Shown: positions 1 to 9,270 of the stretch, one piece after another
Numbering within the stretch: the stretch's first letter is position 1
Layout: each line of letters begins with the position of its first letter
Assembly: GCF_004348975.1 (NCBI RefSeq)
Contig: NZ_SMFP01000002.1
Coordinates: forward strand, 372,001-436,000
Length of the DNA: 64,000 nucleotides
Source of the DNA: Antarcticimicrobium sediminis
GTDB lineage: Bacteria > Pseudomonadota > Alphaproteobacteria > Rhodobacterales > Rhodobacteraceae
Direction of reading: 5' to 3'
Notes under the pieces: generated by a model
What the model was told of the DNA's origin: nothing
The model's database searches: none
Seen by the model: the letters and a program-made list of their open reading frames with translations, nothing else
Position numbers and translations under genes: made by a program

Positions 1-1010
1 GTTACATCCGTGCCCTCGCGCCAGATCCGCGCCTTGCCAAAGGGAACGGTGTAATCCTCCATGTCCGGCACATCGAAGCTGCGCCCATAAAGGATTTCAT
101 TCTCAAGGAAGATCACCGGGTTGGGATCGCGGATCGCCGTTTTCAGCAGCCCCTTGGCGTCAGAGGCAGAATAGGGCATCACCACCTTCAGACCGGGGAT
201 CTGCATATACCATGCGGCGTAATCCTGACTGTGCTGGGCGCCGACGCGGGCGGCAGCCCCGTTAGGGCCACGAAACACCATCGGAGCCCCCATCTGCCCA
301 CCGGACATATACAGCGTCTTGGCGGCAGAGTTGATGATCTGGTCGATCGCCTGCATGGCAAAGTTGAAGGTCATGAATTCGACGATCGGCTTCAGCCCGC
401 CAAAGGCCGCGCCAACCGCAACACCGGTAAAGCCATGCTCGGTAATCGGCGTGTCGATCACCCGTTTCGAGCCGAATTCGTCCAGCAAGCCCTGACTGAT
501 CTTGTAGGCGCCCTGATATTCGGCCACCTCTTCGCCCATCAGATAGACATCACCGTCGCGCCGCATCTCTTCGGCCATGGCATCGCGCAGCGCCTCGCGC
601 ACGGTCTGGCTTTTCATCGCGGTGCCTTCGGGCCAGTCGGGGCTGAGGTCAGGGGCCGGGGTCGCAGGGGCCGCCGGTTTGGCCGGGGCCGAAGCCGCCG
701 GTTCAGCCGCTGCCGGTTCAGCTGCCGCAGCGGGGGCAGGGGCGCTGGCGATATCCTCCGCGCTTTCGCCCTCTTCGATCATCACGGCGATGGGGGTGTT
801 CACCTTGACCCCTTCGGTGCCCTCCGGGATCAGGATCTTGCCGACGATGCCTTCGTCGACGGCCTCGAACTCCATCGTCGCCTTGTCGGTTTCGATTTCG
901 GCCAGAATGTCGCCAGAGGAGACGGTATCGCCCTCCTTGACCAGCCATTTGGCCAGCGTGCCTTCTTCCATGGTCGGCGACAGGGCGGGCATGAGAATTT
1001 CGGTCGCCAT
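1..1010 (-). CDS. pdhB: pyruvate dehydrogenase E1 component beta subunit, partial
   Basis: This is the beta subunit of E1, which with PdhA decarboxylates pyruvate and passes the acetyl group to lipoyl groups. About 336 codons are visible and the C-terminus lies beyond the left edge. Residues 1-80 form a biotinyl/lipoyl domain with the lipoylation motif [10 protein letters not shown]. An Ala/Pro-rich hinge of about 35 residues follows, then the transketolase pyrimidine-binding domain ([14 protein letters not shown]). A lipoyl domain on E1 beta is known from alphaproteobacteria. The ATG lies one base after the pdhA stop, so the two genes are co-transcribed. The E2 gene is expected further downstream, outside the window. 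Confidence 0.95.
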   Translation of the reverse strand, partial: MATEILMPALSPTMEEGTLAKWLVKEGDTVSSGDILAEIETDKATMEFEAVDEGIVGKILIPEGTEGVKVNTPIAVMIEEGESAEDIASAPAPAAAAEPAAAEPAASAPAKPAAPATPAPDLSPDWPEGTAMKSQTVREALRDAMAEEMRRDGDVYLMGEEVAEYQGAYKISQGLLDEFGSKRVIDTPITEHGFTGVAVGAAFGGLKPIVEFMTFNFAMQAIDQIINSAAKTLYMSGGQMGAPMVFRGPNGAAARVGAQHSQDYAAWYMQIPGLKVVMPYSASDAKGLLKTAIRDPNPVIFLENEILYGRSFDVPDMEDYTVPFGKARIWREGTDV

Positions 1011-1011
1011 C

Positions 1012-2025
1012 TCAGTTCACCTCCTGCGGGATTTCCGGGGCATAGATATCGGTCCACAGTTCCTGCGGCTGGGGTTCCGGGCTTTCGCGCGAAAAATCGG
1101 CGGCGTTGCTCACGACGGTCTTGATCTCTTTGTCGATCGCCTTGAGGTCGTCCTCGCTGGCATGCTTGCCATCGAGCAGCATGGTGCGGACCTGTTCGAT
1201 CGGGTCGCGTTCCTCGCGCATTTTCTGCACCTCTTCGCGGGTGCGGTATTTCGCCGGGTCCGACATCGAGTGGCCGCGATAGCGATAGGTCTTGATCTCA
1301 AGGATATAGGGGCCCTTGCCGGCGCGGCAGTGTGCCACCGCCTTCTCGCCCGCGTCCTTGACGGCCAGCACGTTCATGCCATCGACCATCTCGCCGGGGA
1401 TGCCAAAGGCCTCGCCACGGTGATAGATATCCTTGGTCGAGGTCGAGCGCGCCTGCGCCGTGCCCATGGCATATTGGTTGTTCTCGATCACGAAGATCAC
1501 CGGCAGTTGCCACAGGGCGGCGATGTTGAACGCCTCGTAAACCTGGCCCTGGTTCGCTGCGCCGTCCCCGAAATAGGTAAAGGTGACGCGCCCGTTTTCC
1601 TTGTACTTGTCCGCAAAGGCGAGCCCGGTGCCGATCGGAACCTGCGCCCCGACGATGCCATGGCCGCCATAGAAATTCTTTTCCTTGGAGAACATGTGCA
1701 TGGAGCCACCTTTCCCCTTGGAATAGCCGCCCTCGCGGCCGGTCAGCTCGGCCATGACGCCCTTGGGGTCCATGCCACAGGCCAGCATATGGCCGTGATC
1801 GCGGTACGAGGTGACGCGCTTGTCGCCCTCCTCGGCGGCGGCTTCCAAGCCGACGACGACCGCCTCTTGTCCGATGTAAAGGTGACAGAAACCACCGATC
1901 AGACCCATGCCATATAGCTGGCCGGCCTTTTCCTCGAATCGCCGGATCAGCAGCATTTCGCGGTAATAGGTGGTAAGTTCTTCTGCGGAAACATTTGATT
2001 TCCGGGGGCTTTTTCGCGTTGCCAT
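1012..2025 (-). CDS. pdhA: pyruvate dehydrogenase E1 component alpha subunit
   Basis: This is the thiamine-diphosphate-binding alpha subunit of pyruvate dehydrogenase, a cytoplasmic enzyme linking glycolysis to the TCA cycle. The 337 residues match the family length. The ThDP/Mg motif starts at GDGAANQG and ends at the NN of FVIENN, and the regulatory-loop motif [11 protein letters not shown] is present. A strong AGGAGGAGAG ribosome-binding site precedes the ATG. The gene heads an operon with pdhB. A 9+9 bp dyad lies 25 bases upstream of the start. Confidence 0.96.
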   Translation of the reverse strand: MATRKSPRKSNVSAEELTTYYREMLLIRRFEEKAGQLYGMGLIGGFCHLYIGQEAVVVGLEAAAEEGDKRVTSYRDHGHMLACGMDPKGVMAELTGREGGYSKGKGGSMHMFSKEKNFYGGHGIVGAQVPIGTGLAFADKYKENGRVTFTYFGDGAANQGQVYEAFNIAALWQLPVIFVIENNQYAMGTAQARSTSTKDIYHRGEAFGIPGEMVDGMNVLAVKDAGEKAVAHCRAGKGPYILEIKTYRYRGHSMSDPAKYRTREEVQKMREERDPIEQVRTMLLDGKHASEDDLKAIDKEIKTVVSNAADFSRESPEPQPQELWTDIYAPEIPQEVN

Positions 2026-2049
2026 CGCGGCGTCTCTCCTCCTGAAAAG

Positions 2050-2071
2050 GATAGTTTAGCGTTAAACTATC
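2050..2071. promoter_or_regulatory. dyad operator upstream of pdhA
   Basis: GATAGTTTA and TAAACTATC form a perfect 9-bp inverted repeat separated by GCGT. It sits between the pdhA start and the FtsB-like gene. A 14/16 version of the same element lies before lpd at 31141-31160, so it is probably the site of a regulator of the pyruvate dehydrogenase genes. The protein that binds it cannot be named from the sequence. Confidence 0.65.
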
Positions 2072-2164
2072 TAATACAAGATTTAGATCGCGCTGACGAG
2101 AGGGATTTTGCCGCGTCGCGTTTGGCGTCCCGTTCTGCGCCGGGTTCGGCGGATCAGGCGGTGC

Positions 2165-2485
2165 CTATCGGATGACGATTTCGTCGGCCCGCAACATGCC
2201 CAGCATCGAGCGCGCCTGTTGATCCAGCAGGTCAAGATCAAGATAGTCGTCCGACAGCCGGTGGGTCAGGTTTTCGATCCGTGCGATCTCGCTATTCAGC
2301 CGGTCGAGATCGGCGCGAAGCACATTGGCTTCGGCGGCGATCTCGACGCGGCGGAACAGCCCATAATCGCCCTGTACGGCAGCAAAGGTGAAATAAGCCC
2401 CCACCGCAAAAGCGGCAGCGAAAAATATCAATGCTCCAAAGCTGGGTCGGGTGGAACGGATCACGGGTACTGCTTTCTGCCTCAA
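2165..2485 (-). CDS. septum formation initiator family protein (FtsB/DivIC-like)
   Basis: A small bitopic membrane protein of 106 residues. It has a short cytoplasmic N-terminus, one transmembrane helix at about residues 16-36 and a periplasmic coiled coil (VLRADLDRLNSEIARIENL). This is the architecture of FtsB/DivIC, which bridges FtsL and FtsQ in the divisome. It ends about 140 bases before pdhA on the same strand, an arrangement common in Rhodobacteraceae. Family membership is clear, but which divisome paralogue it represents is inferred. Confidence 0.85.
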   Translation of the reverse strand: MRQKAVPVIRSTRPSFGALIFFAAAFAVGAYFTFAAVQGDYGLFRRVEIAAEANVLRADLDRLNSEIARIENLTHRLSDDYLDLDLLDQQARSMLGMLRADEIVIR

Positions 2486-2656
2486 ACGCGCCCTTTGCGG
2501 ACGTCTTTCACCACTATGTCACAGGTGATTCGCGGTGTGAATCCCCTTTCTGCACTTCGCGCCGGTCAGGGTGTCTTATTCTGACCCGGCGTTTCGATTG
2601 CGTCGTCGTGGAGGCGACCTCAAACTGACGCCATCGCAATCGGGAGGATATGCGCC

Positions 2657-4276
2657 ATGACCGTTTCACCGCCGCGCGCCGATCTGGGCACGCATGAGGT
2701 TTCAAACCAGCCTGCGCCGCGCGGCGCGCGCGATCTGTGGGCGCAGGATCTGCCGCTGCGTAGCGCGATCGCGACATTCGGCGGGCGCAGCGCCGATCTG
2801 GCCCGCGCCGGGGCCGCCTATGGCAGTGAAGAACTGCTGTACGCCGCCGAAGAGGCTCGCCGCGATCCGCCCCGGCTGATGCTGTTTTCCCGCTCGGGTC
2901 ATCGCTTGGATGAGGTGCGCTTCAACGCCGGCTATCACCGGGTGATGCAGGAGGCCAGCGCGCAGGGCTATGCCGGTGCCGCATGGGATGGGCAGCCGGG
3001 CGGGCACGTCACCCATGCCGCCCATGTCTATATGATGAACCAGGTGGAACCGGGCGTGTGCTGCCCGCAAACCATGAGCTATGCCGCCGTGCCGGCACTG
3101 GCTGCCGATCTCAAACTGGCCGCGCTCTGGCGGCCGCGGCTGACCTCGGGCGTCTATGACCCAGCCACCCGGCCGATTGGAGAGAAATCCGGCGCCACGC
3201 TGGGCATGGCGATGACCGAGAAACAGGGCGGATCGGACGTGCGGGCCAATACCACCCGGGCGCGGCGCGACGGCGATGCCTATCGGCTGACCGGGCATAA
3301 ATGGTTCTGTTCCGCGCCGATGTCGGACGGGTTCCTGACCTTGGCGCAGGCCGAGGGTGGGCTGACCTGTTTCCTTGTGCCGCGCTGGCTGGAGGGCAGC
3401 CGCAACGGCATCCGCCTGCAACGGCTCAAGGACAAACTGGGCAATACCGCCAATGCCAGTTCCGAGATCGAATATGTCGACGCGCTGGCCTATCGGCTGG
3501 GTGACGAGGGGGCCGGGGTGCGCACCATCATCGAGATGGTCCACCATACCCGTCTCGACACCGCGATGGCGCCCGCTGGCCTGATGCGCGCGGCGCTGGC
3601 CGAGGCGCATTGGTGGGTCTCGGGGCGCAGCGCCTTTCAACGGCGGTTGATCGACCAGCCCTTGATGCGTGCGGTGCTGGCCGATCTGGCTCTGGATTGG
3701 GAAGGGGCGACCGCGCTGGGGTTTTTCATGGCGGCGGCCTTTGATCGTGAGGACGCCGAAAGCCGGGCGCTTGCGCGGATCGGCGTGGCGCTGGCCAAAT
3801 ATCTCGGCAACAAGCGCTGTATCCCGGTGATCGGCGAGGCGATGGAGGTGCTTGGTGGCATGGGCTATATCGAGGAAACCCCGATGCCCATGCTGTACCG
3901 CGAGGCACCGTTGAACGGCATCTGGGAAGGGTCTGGCAACGTGATCTGTCTCGACATCCTGCGCTCACTGGCGCGCGACCCGCTGGCGGGCGAGGTGCTG
4001 AACGCCACGCTGGACGCCGCGCGCGGGCGCGACAGCCGCTTTGACGCCGCGCTGGAGGCGCATCGCGCCCGCTGGCGCAGCCTGCCGCCCGAGGCCGAGG
4101 CGCGCTGGTTTGCCGAGAGTCTGGCGACCCTGCTGACCGCCGCGGCGCTGTTTGAGACCGCGCCCGACGCGGTGGCGGGCGGCTATGTCACCTCGCGCCT
4201 GACGGGCGCGCGCGGCAGCCTGCCGGGGGCGGTCGCCGGGCTTGATACGGAAGCGATCTTGCAACGGCTGGGCTGA
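2657..4276 (+). CDS. acyl-CoA dehydrogenase, AidB (DNA alkylation response) type
   Basis: An FAD-dependent acyl-CoA dehydrogenase homologue of 539 residues, close to the 541 of E. coli AidB and much longer than ordinary acyl-CoA dehydrogenases. It keeps the AidB-type start (VSNQP), the FAD-contact motif MTEKQGGSDV, RLKDKLGN and EVLGGMGYIEE. A C-terminal domain beyond residue 440 corresponds to the AidB DNA-binding region. A GGGAGGATATGCGCC ribosome-binding region precedes the ATG. It may limit alkylation damage or act on an unknown acyl-CoA. No Ada-type box is visible upstream, and it appears to be monocistronic. Confidence 0.85.
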   Translation: MTVSPPRADLGTHEVSNQPAPRGARDLWAQDLPLRSAIATFGGRSADLARAGAAYGSEELLYAAEEARRDPPRLMLFSRSGHRLDEVRFNAGYHRVMQEASAQGYAGAAWDGQPGGHVTHAAHVYMMNQVEPGVCCPQTMSYAAVPALAADLKLAALWRPRLTSGVYDPATRPIGEKSGATLGMAMTEKQGGSDVRANTTRARRDGDAYRLTGHKWFCSAPMSDGFLTLAQAEGGLTCFLVPRWLEGSRNGIRLQRLKDKLGNTANASSEIEYVDALAYRLGDEGAGVRTIIEMVHHTRLDTAMAPAGLMRAALAEAHWWVSGRSAFQRRLIDQPLMRAVLADLALDWEGATALGFFMAAAFDREDAESRALARIGVALAKYLGNKRCIPVIGEAMEVLGGMGYIEETPMPMLYREAPLNGIWEGSGNVICLDILRSLARDPLAGEVLNATLDAARGRDSRFDAALEAHRARWRSLPPEAEARWFAESLATLLTAAALFETAPDAVAGGYVTSRLTGARGSLPGAVAGLDTEAILQRLG

Positions 4277-4437
4277 ACCGGAACGTGCGGGAGAGGCTGC
4301 CTCAGGTATCGTAGGCGACATCTGCGCGCCCTAGGGGGTATCTGGCGCGCGCGGTCTTGATGGTGGAGCCGTGCACGCGCTTTGCGCACCGCGCAGCCTC
4401 CCCTCAGTTCAGAATTGGTGGAGGAATTGGCCGCCTC

Positions 4438-5442
4438 TCAAACGAATTGGAGGTAGGAGGGGAAGTCCTTGGGCGGGGCAATGATCGCGGTGATTTTGAG
4501 CTGTGCAATGGTGCGGTCACGGGCCTTTTCCAAGTGCATTGACAACATGCTTGCCGCTGCGCTGATCGACCCGGACAGGGACAGTTCAATCACCTGACCC
4601 AACTCGAGAATGGATTGTGTGTCGGGCGGCAGCCCAAGTGAGAACAGCGCTGATTGACAGGCCTCCAGCGCCAGCCGGTTGCTCGTGGCATAGTCAGCGA
4701 GGTCTGCGTTCGGGGTGGTGAGGATCACGATTTCGAAAAACCGCTGATCCAGCGAAAACCATTGTGCCGGTGTCAGCGACACATTGCTGGACTGGGCCCT
4801 GATCTCGTCGGCAAGCTGGCGCAGGTCTTGAATCGGGAATTGCGCCGACCGCAGCGCGGCCACTTCCAGGATCGAGCGCAACTCGTACTTGTCCTTGATC
4901 TTCTGCGAGGTCAGCGGCTCCACGACCCATCGGGACGTCCGGCTTTTCTGGATCAGCCCGCGTTCCTGCAGGCGGCCCAGAACGTCGCGGATGATCGTGC
5001 GCGACACGCCATACTCTTCCGCCATCTGCGCTTCGATGACCCGATAGCGGCCAAAGACCGGGCTGCGGGTCACGTAGTGCGCGACATCGTCGTAGATCCG
5101 CAGCCAGTTGGGTTTGCCCACACCTTCGTCAAGCCCGGTCAGGTCCAGGTCGATCCGACGCAGGTCATCGCGCTTTGCCACGCCGTTGGTCCCGGCGACA
5201 AGAAATCCGCGCCCGGAAAATTTGCAGATGTGGCCCTCGGACTCGATCAGTTCCAGCGCGCGTTTGACCGTCGCACGGGACATGTTCATGCGTTCAGACA
5301 GTGCGCTCTCCTGCAAAACCAGCCCCGAATAAAGCTTGCCGAGCGCAATATTCTGGCGAAGCAGATCCGCAGCCACTTCGAAAAGCGGCGCGCGCTTGTC
5401 CTGATCTTCCGCATCGGATCCGGGAGTTATGGGGTGAATCAT
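4438..5442 (-). CDS. GntR-family regulator with two winged-helix domains
   Basis: A 334-residue regulator with two GntR-type winged helices in one chain. The first is at about residues 20-85 (ALSERMNMSRATVKRALELI) and the second at about 105-170 (MAEEYGVSRTIIRDVLGRL). A helical FCD-like ligand domain follows at about 175-315. Normal FadR-type GntR proteins have a single HTH, so this is a tandem arrangement. It is transcribed away from the ABC-transporter operon across a 285-bp AT-rich gap, so it is the likely regulator of the cluster at 5728-16985. The ligand is unknown. Confidence 0.85.
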   Translation of the reverse strand: MIHPITPGSDAEDQDKRAPLFEVAADLLRQNIALGKLYSGLVLQESALSERMNMSRATVKRALELIESEGHICKFSGRGFLVAGTNGVAKRDDLRRIDLDLTGLDEGVGKPNWLRIYDDVAHYVTRSPVFGRYRVIEAQMAEEYGVSRTIIRDVLGRLQERGLIQKSRTSRWVVEPLTSQKIKDKYELRSILEVAALRSAQFPIQDLRQLADEIRAQSSNVSLTPAQWFSLDQRFFEIVILTTPNADLADYATSNRLALEACQSALFSLGLPPDTQSILELGQVIELSLSGSISAAASMLSMHLEKARDRTIAQLKITAIIAPPKDFPSYLQFV

Positions 5443-5727
5443 CAGAGCCTCGCCTCACTGCTTTAACTGAACATAGGGCGACCTCCTGCCTGTTGGAAAC
5501 GCTTTTCCTTTGTGTTCAAAAATCGTTCATGACTCTTCTCGAAATCTCACATGTGCACGTATTTCGTGCTGTTTTAGGTGTTTTTGGGTGAATATTGCAC
5601 GCATGGCGTTCATTTCAGAGCCTCGCGGCGCGTTGTTAGTGAAAATTTTTATACAAAAATCAGTTTATATTTGCGCGCCGAGGAGAATCGATGTTTGTAT
5701 TAGAAAATCGATAAAAGGGAGCGACCG
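5443..5727. promoter_or_regulatory. divergent control region of the amide/imide-type cluster
   Basis: This AT-rich intergenic region must hold both the regulator and the operon promoters. It contains a 16-bp imperfect palindrome, ATTTTTATACAAAAAT (5645-5660), which could be a GntR-type operator, and GTTC-AAAAATC-GTTC (5514-5528), which fits the alphaproteobacterial LexA box. The stretch ending CAAAAATC occurs in both places. No credible protein-coding gene was found here. Confidence 0.5.
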
Positions 5728-6750
5728 GTGCTGACGCTAAGCCGAGTAAGCCGAAGATATGGCGAGACCACTGCTCTGGACGGGGTGGATTTCGTTGTTC
5801 CGGAAAACACCTACATGTCCCTTCTCGGGGCCTCTGGTTCGGGCAAAACGACGCTGTTGCGTCTGATCGCGGGCTTCGAAGAGCCGGATCAGGGAGAAAT
5901 CTCAATCGATGGCGAGCGCATTGACGGCCAGCCGCCGCATCTGCGCGATATCGGTTTCGTGTTCCAGAACTTCGCGCTGTTCCCGCATCTCACGGTCGCC
6001 CAGAATGTCTCCTATGGTCTGCGGTACCGGGCAAATGCGCCCGTTTCCAACGAAAACGAAATCAAGGACCGGACTGAAAGCGTGCTTTCTCTGGTCGGGC
6101 TTTCGGGCTTTGGACATCGCGCAATCAGCGCGATTTCAGGCGGTCAGCGCCAGCGTGTCGCGCTAGCCCGCACAATGATTTGCGAACCGCGGGTCATCTT
6201 GCTCGACGAACCGCTGGGCGCACTCGATGCCAACCTGCGCGCGCGCATGTGCGACGAACTGAAGGCCATCCGCGAACGGCTCAAGGTAAGTTTTCTGCAT
6301 GTGACCGGGTCCGAAACCGAAGCCCTTACCATGGGTGACAAGGTGGCCGTGCTGTCGGGAGGCAAGATTGTCCAGTCGGATGCGCCCGATACGTTGTTTT
6401 CGCACCCCAACAATGTCGACGCCGCGCGCCACCTCAATGCATGGAACATTTTCGAAGCCGGGCTTTGTGGCCCAGCGATGGGGCAGGGGACGGTCGCGGT
6501 CCGCTTCGACCAGATCGACGTCAGCGCCGAAGGTGAAGTGCCGGACGGGCGTCCCTGGCTTCGAGCGAAATACCTCACCGGAGAATTTAACGGCCCGACT
6601 GCGCTGTCGTTCTTTCGCGCCGAAGACGGCACGCTTTTGCAAGTCATTGATCACCTGAGCCAGCCGCGTCTGCCCGACATGGTCGAAGGCCAACACTATG
6701 ATCTTCACTTCGCGCCGGATGCCGCGCGTCAGTTCCACGGAGCCGCCTGA
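5728..6750 (+). CDS. ABC transporter ATP-binding protein (PotA-like) with degenerate H-loop
   Basis: A 340-residue nucleotide-binding subunit of a polyamine/opine-type ABC importer. Walker A is GASGSGKTT (34-42), the Q-loop Gln is at 80, the signature ISGGQ is at 136-140 and Walker B is VILLDEP (156-162). The H-loop, which should read VTHD, reads VTGS, so the switch His at residue 194 is Gly (codon GGG at 6307-6309). A C-terminal TOBE-like regulatory region follows. The start is GTG behind AAAAGGGAG. Its stop overlaps the next permease start (TGATG). A second, intact ATPase is encoded at 11403. Confidence 0.9.
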   Translation: MLTLSRVSRRYGETTALDGVDFVVPENTYMSLLGASGSGKTTLLRLIAGFEEPDQGEISIDGERIDGQPPHLRDIGFVFQNFALFPHLTVAQNVSYGLRYRANAPVSNENEIKDRTESVLSLVGLSGFGHRAISAISGGQRQRVALARTMICEPRVILLDEPLGALDANLRARMCDELKAIRERLKVSFLHVTGSETEALTMGDKVAVLSGGKIVQSDAPDTLFSHPNNVDAARHLNAWNIFEAGLCGPAMGQGTVAVRFDQIDVSAEGEVPDGRPWLRAKYLTGEFNGPTALSFFRAEDGTLLQVIDHLSQPRLPDMVEGQHYDLHFAPDAARQFHGAA

Positions 6751-7661
6751 TGACCGCCCTGTCAACGGACACCCCGACCAAACCCACCCATTCCCCCGCA
6801 GAACTGCGCGAGAAACAGGACCGCCGCCGCGCCATGGGGCTCTTGACGCCGGGCCTTCTGTGGATGTCTCTGTTCATGGTTCTGCCGATGTGCATGGTGG
6901 TCTATGTGTCGTTCTGGACCCAGACGACCTTTGCCGTGGAATCGACGCTTACCACCGCAAGCTGGGAACGCTTTCTAAGCTCCTCGACCTATCTTTCCGC
7001 GATCGGCACCACGCTCCGGGTCTGGGCGATCGTGCTCGTCGCAACCGTGGTTGTCGGCTATCCCGTTGCGTTGTTCATCGGGCTGTTCGTGCGCAACAAG
7101 ACGTTCCAGACCGCTTTGCTGGTTGCCTGTGTGATCCCGTTCTGGACCTCGTTCCTGATCCGCGTGATCGCGTGGCGCCCGATGCTGGGTACCGAAGGGG
7201 CGATCAACGTGATCCTGATGAAGCTTGGGATCATTTCCGAACCGCTGACCTTTCTTCTGTTTTCCGAATTTTCCGTCCTCGTCGGGATGACCCAGATCTA
7301 CTGTGTCTTCATGGTCGGGCCGATCACCTTCATGCTGGGGCGCATCGATCCTTCTGTGATTGAAGCCGCGCGCGATCTCGGGGCGTCATTCGGTACGATT
7401 TTCCGCCGCATCATCCTGCCGCTGTCGCTTCCGGGCGTTATGGTCGGCTCGATCTTCGTTTCTGTCATGGTGCTGGGCGAATTCGCGACCGCCGCGTCGC
7501 TGTCGGGCCGCAAGGTCAACCTCCTCGGGAACATCATCGTCAGCCAGGTCGGGTCACTCAAATGGGCCTTTGCCGCGGTCGCCGGTGTGGTGCTCACCAT
7601 CATCATCACCGCTGTCATTGCGCTCGCCCTGCGCATCGTCGACCTGCGAAAGGAAATGTGA
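6750..7661 (+). CDS. ABC transporter permease (PotB-like)
   Basis: An inner-membrane permease of 303 residues with about six transmembrane segments. The coupling (EAA) loop is EAARDLGASFGTIFRRIILP. A hydrophilic N-terminal tail precedes the first helix. It is one of two permeases that form the channel of a PotABCD-type importer. The ATG overlaps the stop of the ATPase gene, so translation is coupled. The second permease follows after 3 bases. Confidence 0.92.
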   Translation: MTALSTDTPTKPTHSPAELREKQDRRRAMGLLTPGLLWMSLFMVLPMCMVVYVSFWTQTTFAVESTLTTASWERFLSSSTYLSAIGTTLRVWAIVLVATVVVGYPVALFIGLFVRNKTFQTALLVACVIPFWTSFLIRVIAWRPMLGTEGAINVILMKLGIISEPLTFLLFSEFSVLVGMTQIYCVFMVGPITFMLGRIDPSVIEAARDLGASFGTIFRRIILPLSLPGVMVGSIFVSVMVLGEFATAASLSGRKVNLLGNIIVSQVGSLKWAFAAVAGVVLTIIITAVIALALRIVDLRKEM

Positions 7662-7664
7662 GCC

Positions 7665-8507
7665 ATGCAGTCTCGTATCCTGCGTCCAACCCTCGCCATC
7701 TATACCGCAGCCTTCCTGCTGTTTCTCTACGGACCTATGATCGTGCTTGCGATCCTGTCGTTCCAAAGTTCGGATGGCGGGCCGCAGTTCCCGATCCGTG
7801 ATTGGTCGATCTACTGGTATCAGCATCTTCTGGGGTTGACCGAAACCTCCCGTGTTTCGCAACTTCCCGTCGGTGACAGCCTGCTGCGTTCCATCCTGCT
7901 GGCCTTCATGACCACCGTGGTTTCCACGATCCTCGGGGTGATGAGCGCGGAAGCCTTCCGTACCAAGTTCAAGGGTTCCGGTCCCGCGTTCTATCTGATC
8001 ATCCTTGGCATGATGGTGCCCGGTGTCCTGGTCGGTCTGGGGATGGCGCTTTTGTCCAATACGCTTGGCATCGGTCGGGCGTGGTGGGGCACCTCCTTCG
8101 TGCTGCACGTCGTCTATACCTATCCTTTCGCCTTCCTTGTCATGCTTGCCATCTTCAACCGGTTTGATCGCTCGGTCGAAGAAGCCTCGCTCTCGCTTGG
8201 TGTCAGCCCGGCGCAGACGTTCCGTCGTGTGACCTTCCCGATCATCTTCCCGGGGGTGCTTTCGGCCATGCTGTTTTCCTTCACACTCAGCTATGACGAA
8301 TTCTCTCGCACGCTGTTCACCATCGGGTCGCAACTTACCCTGCCGCTGGCGATTTACGGCACCTTCTCGGTCGAGATTTATCCCAACATCTTCGCGTTCG
8401 GAGTGCTCACAACCCTCTTCAGCTTCACGCTTCTGGTCATCTACGGCCTGTTGATGAAGCGCTTCACCGCCAAGGCGGCCCGCTTCAAGGGGCAGGAGGA
8501 AAACTGA
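7665..8507 (+). CDS. ABC transporter permease (PotC-like)
   Basis: The second membrane subunit of the importer, 280 residues with about six transmembrane segments and an EAA-type loop (EEASLSLGVSPAQTFRRVTFP). It pairs with the permease ending 4 bases upstream. Its TGA overlaps the ATG of the first short-chain dehydrogenase (TGATG), so transport and metabolism genes form one operon. Substrate class cannot be read from the permease alone; homologues carry polyamines, opines and similar solutes. Confidence 0.92.
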   Translation: MQSRILRPTLAIYTAAFLLFLYGPMIVLAILSFQSSDGGPQFPIRDWSIYWYQHLLGLTETSRVSQLPVGDSLLRSILLAFMTTVVSTILGVMSAEAFRTKFKGSGPAFYLIILGMMVPGVLVGLGMALLSNTLGIGRAWWGTSFVLHVVYTYPFAFLVMLAIFNRFDRSVEEASLSLGVSPAQTFRRVTFPIIFPGVLSAMLFSFTLSYDEFSRTLFTIGSQLTLPLAIYGTFSVEIYPNIFAFGVLTTLFSFTLLVIYGLLMKRFTAKAARFKGQEEN

Positions 8508-9235
8508 TGATCGCTCTCGTCACAGGCGCGGGCTCCGGTATCGGGGCCGCCATCGCAGAACGGCTCGCAGCAGATGGGCACAGGGTCGCAATCAATGACC
8601 TGTCCCTTGATGCAGCCAGGGCCACCGCCGCCAAAATTACCGCCGCTGGTGGAACCGCCGGGGCCTATGGTGCCGATGTCAGCAACGAGGCCGAGGTCAA
8701 TGCGATGGTCAAAGCCATCACTGACGAGTTCGGCGCCCCCGAGATCCTCGTCAACAATGCGGGGTTCGGTCATCAGGCTCTGTTCGTGGATATCACGCCC
8801 GCGCAATTTGACCGGATGTTCGCTGTCCATGTGCGGGGCAACTACATCTGCACCCGCGCCACGCTGCCCGCCATGTTGCAGAAAGGCGAGGGCCATATCG
8901 TCAACATAGCCTCGCAACTGGGTCAGGTCGGCGGGGTAGAGCTTGTCCACTATTCCGGAGCCAAGGCGGCGATAATCGGGATGACAAAAGCCCTTGCCCG
9001 CGAAGTGTCGGACAAGGGGGTGCGCGTCAACGCTGTCGCCCCGGGGCCGATCAACACGCCACTGGTCGAGGCCCTGTCGGAAGACTGGAAATCGGCCAAG
9101 CGCGCCGAACTGCCGCTCGGTCGTTTTGGCAGCCCTGCAGACGTGGCCGGCGCTGTTTCCTTCCTGTGTTCGTCCGACGCCGCGCTGTTTGTCGGCCAGA
9201 CGCTCGGACCGAATTCCGGCGATGTCATGCTGTGA
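8507..9235 (+). CDS. short-chain dehydrogenase/reductase (first of two)
   Basis: An NAD(P)-dependent SDR of 242 residues. It has the cofactor motif TGAGSGIG at the N-terminus, NNAG, a catalytic Ser in the IASQLGQVGG region and the YSGAK (YxxxK) active-site motif. The C-terminus ends in GDVML rather than the common DGG ending of FabG-like enzymes. It is translationally coupled to the permease before it and is followed by a second SDR. It probably oxidises or reduces a hydroxyl or keto group of the imported compound; the exact reaction is not visible. Confidence 0.88.
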   Translation: MIALVTGAGSGIGAAIAERLAADGHRVAINDLSLDAARATAAKITAAGGTAGAYGADVSNEAEVNAMVKAITDEFGAPEILVNNAGFGHQALFVDITPAQFDRMFAVHVRGNYICTRATLPAMLQKGEGHIVNIASQLGQVGGVELVHYSGAKAAIIGMTKALAREVSDKGVRVNAVAPGPINTPLVEALSEDWKSAKRAELPLGRFGSPADVAGAVSFLCSSDAALFVGQTLGPNSGDVML

Positions 9236-9270
9236 CCCCTCAAGATCCTTCAGAAACGGAATTGCATCAA

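Noticed and set aside
5530-5592. 20-residue ORF directly after the possible LexA box at 5514
   Set aside because: There is no ribosome-binding site and no hydrophobic or conserved pattern that would support a peptide.
5510-5734. 74-codon forward frame in the divergent control region
   Set aside because: It starts at a TTG, shows no domain and overlaps both candidate operators and the ATPase start.
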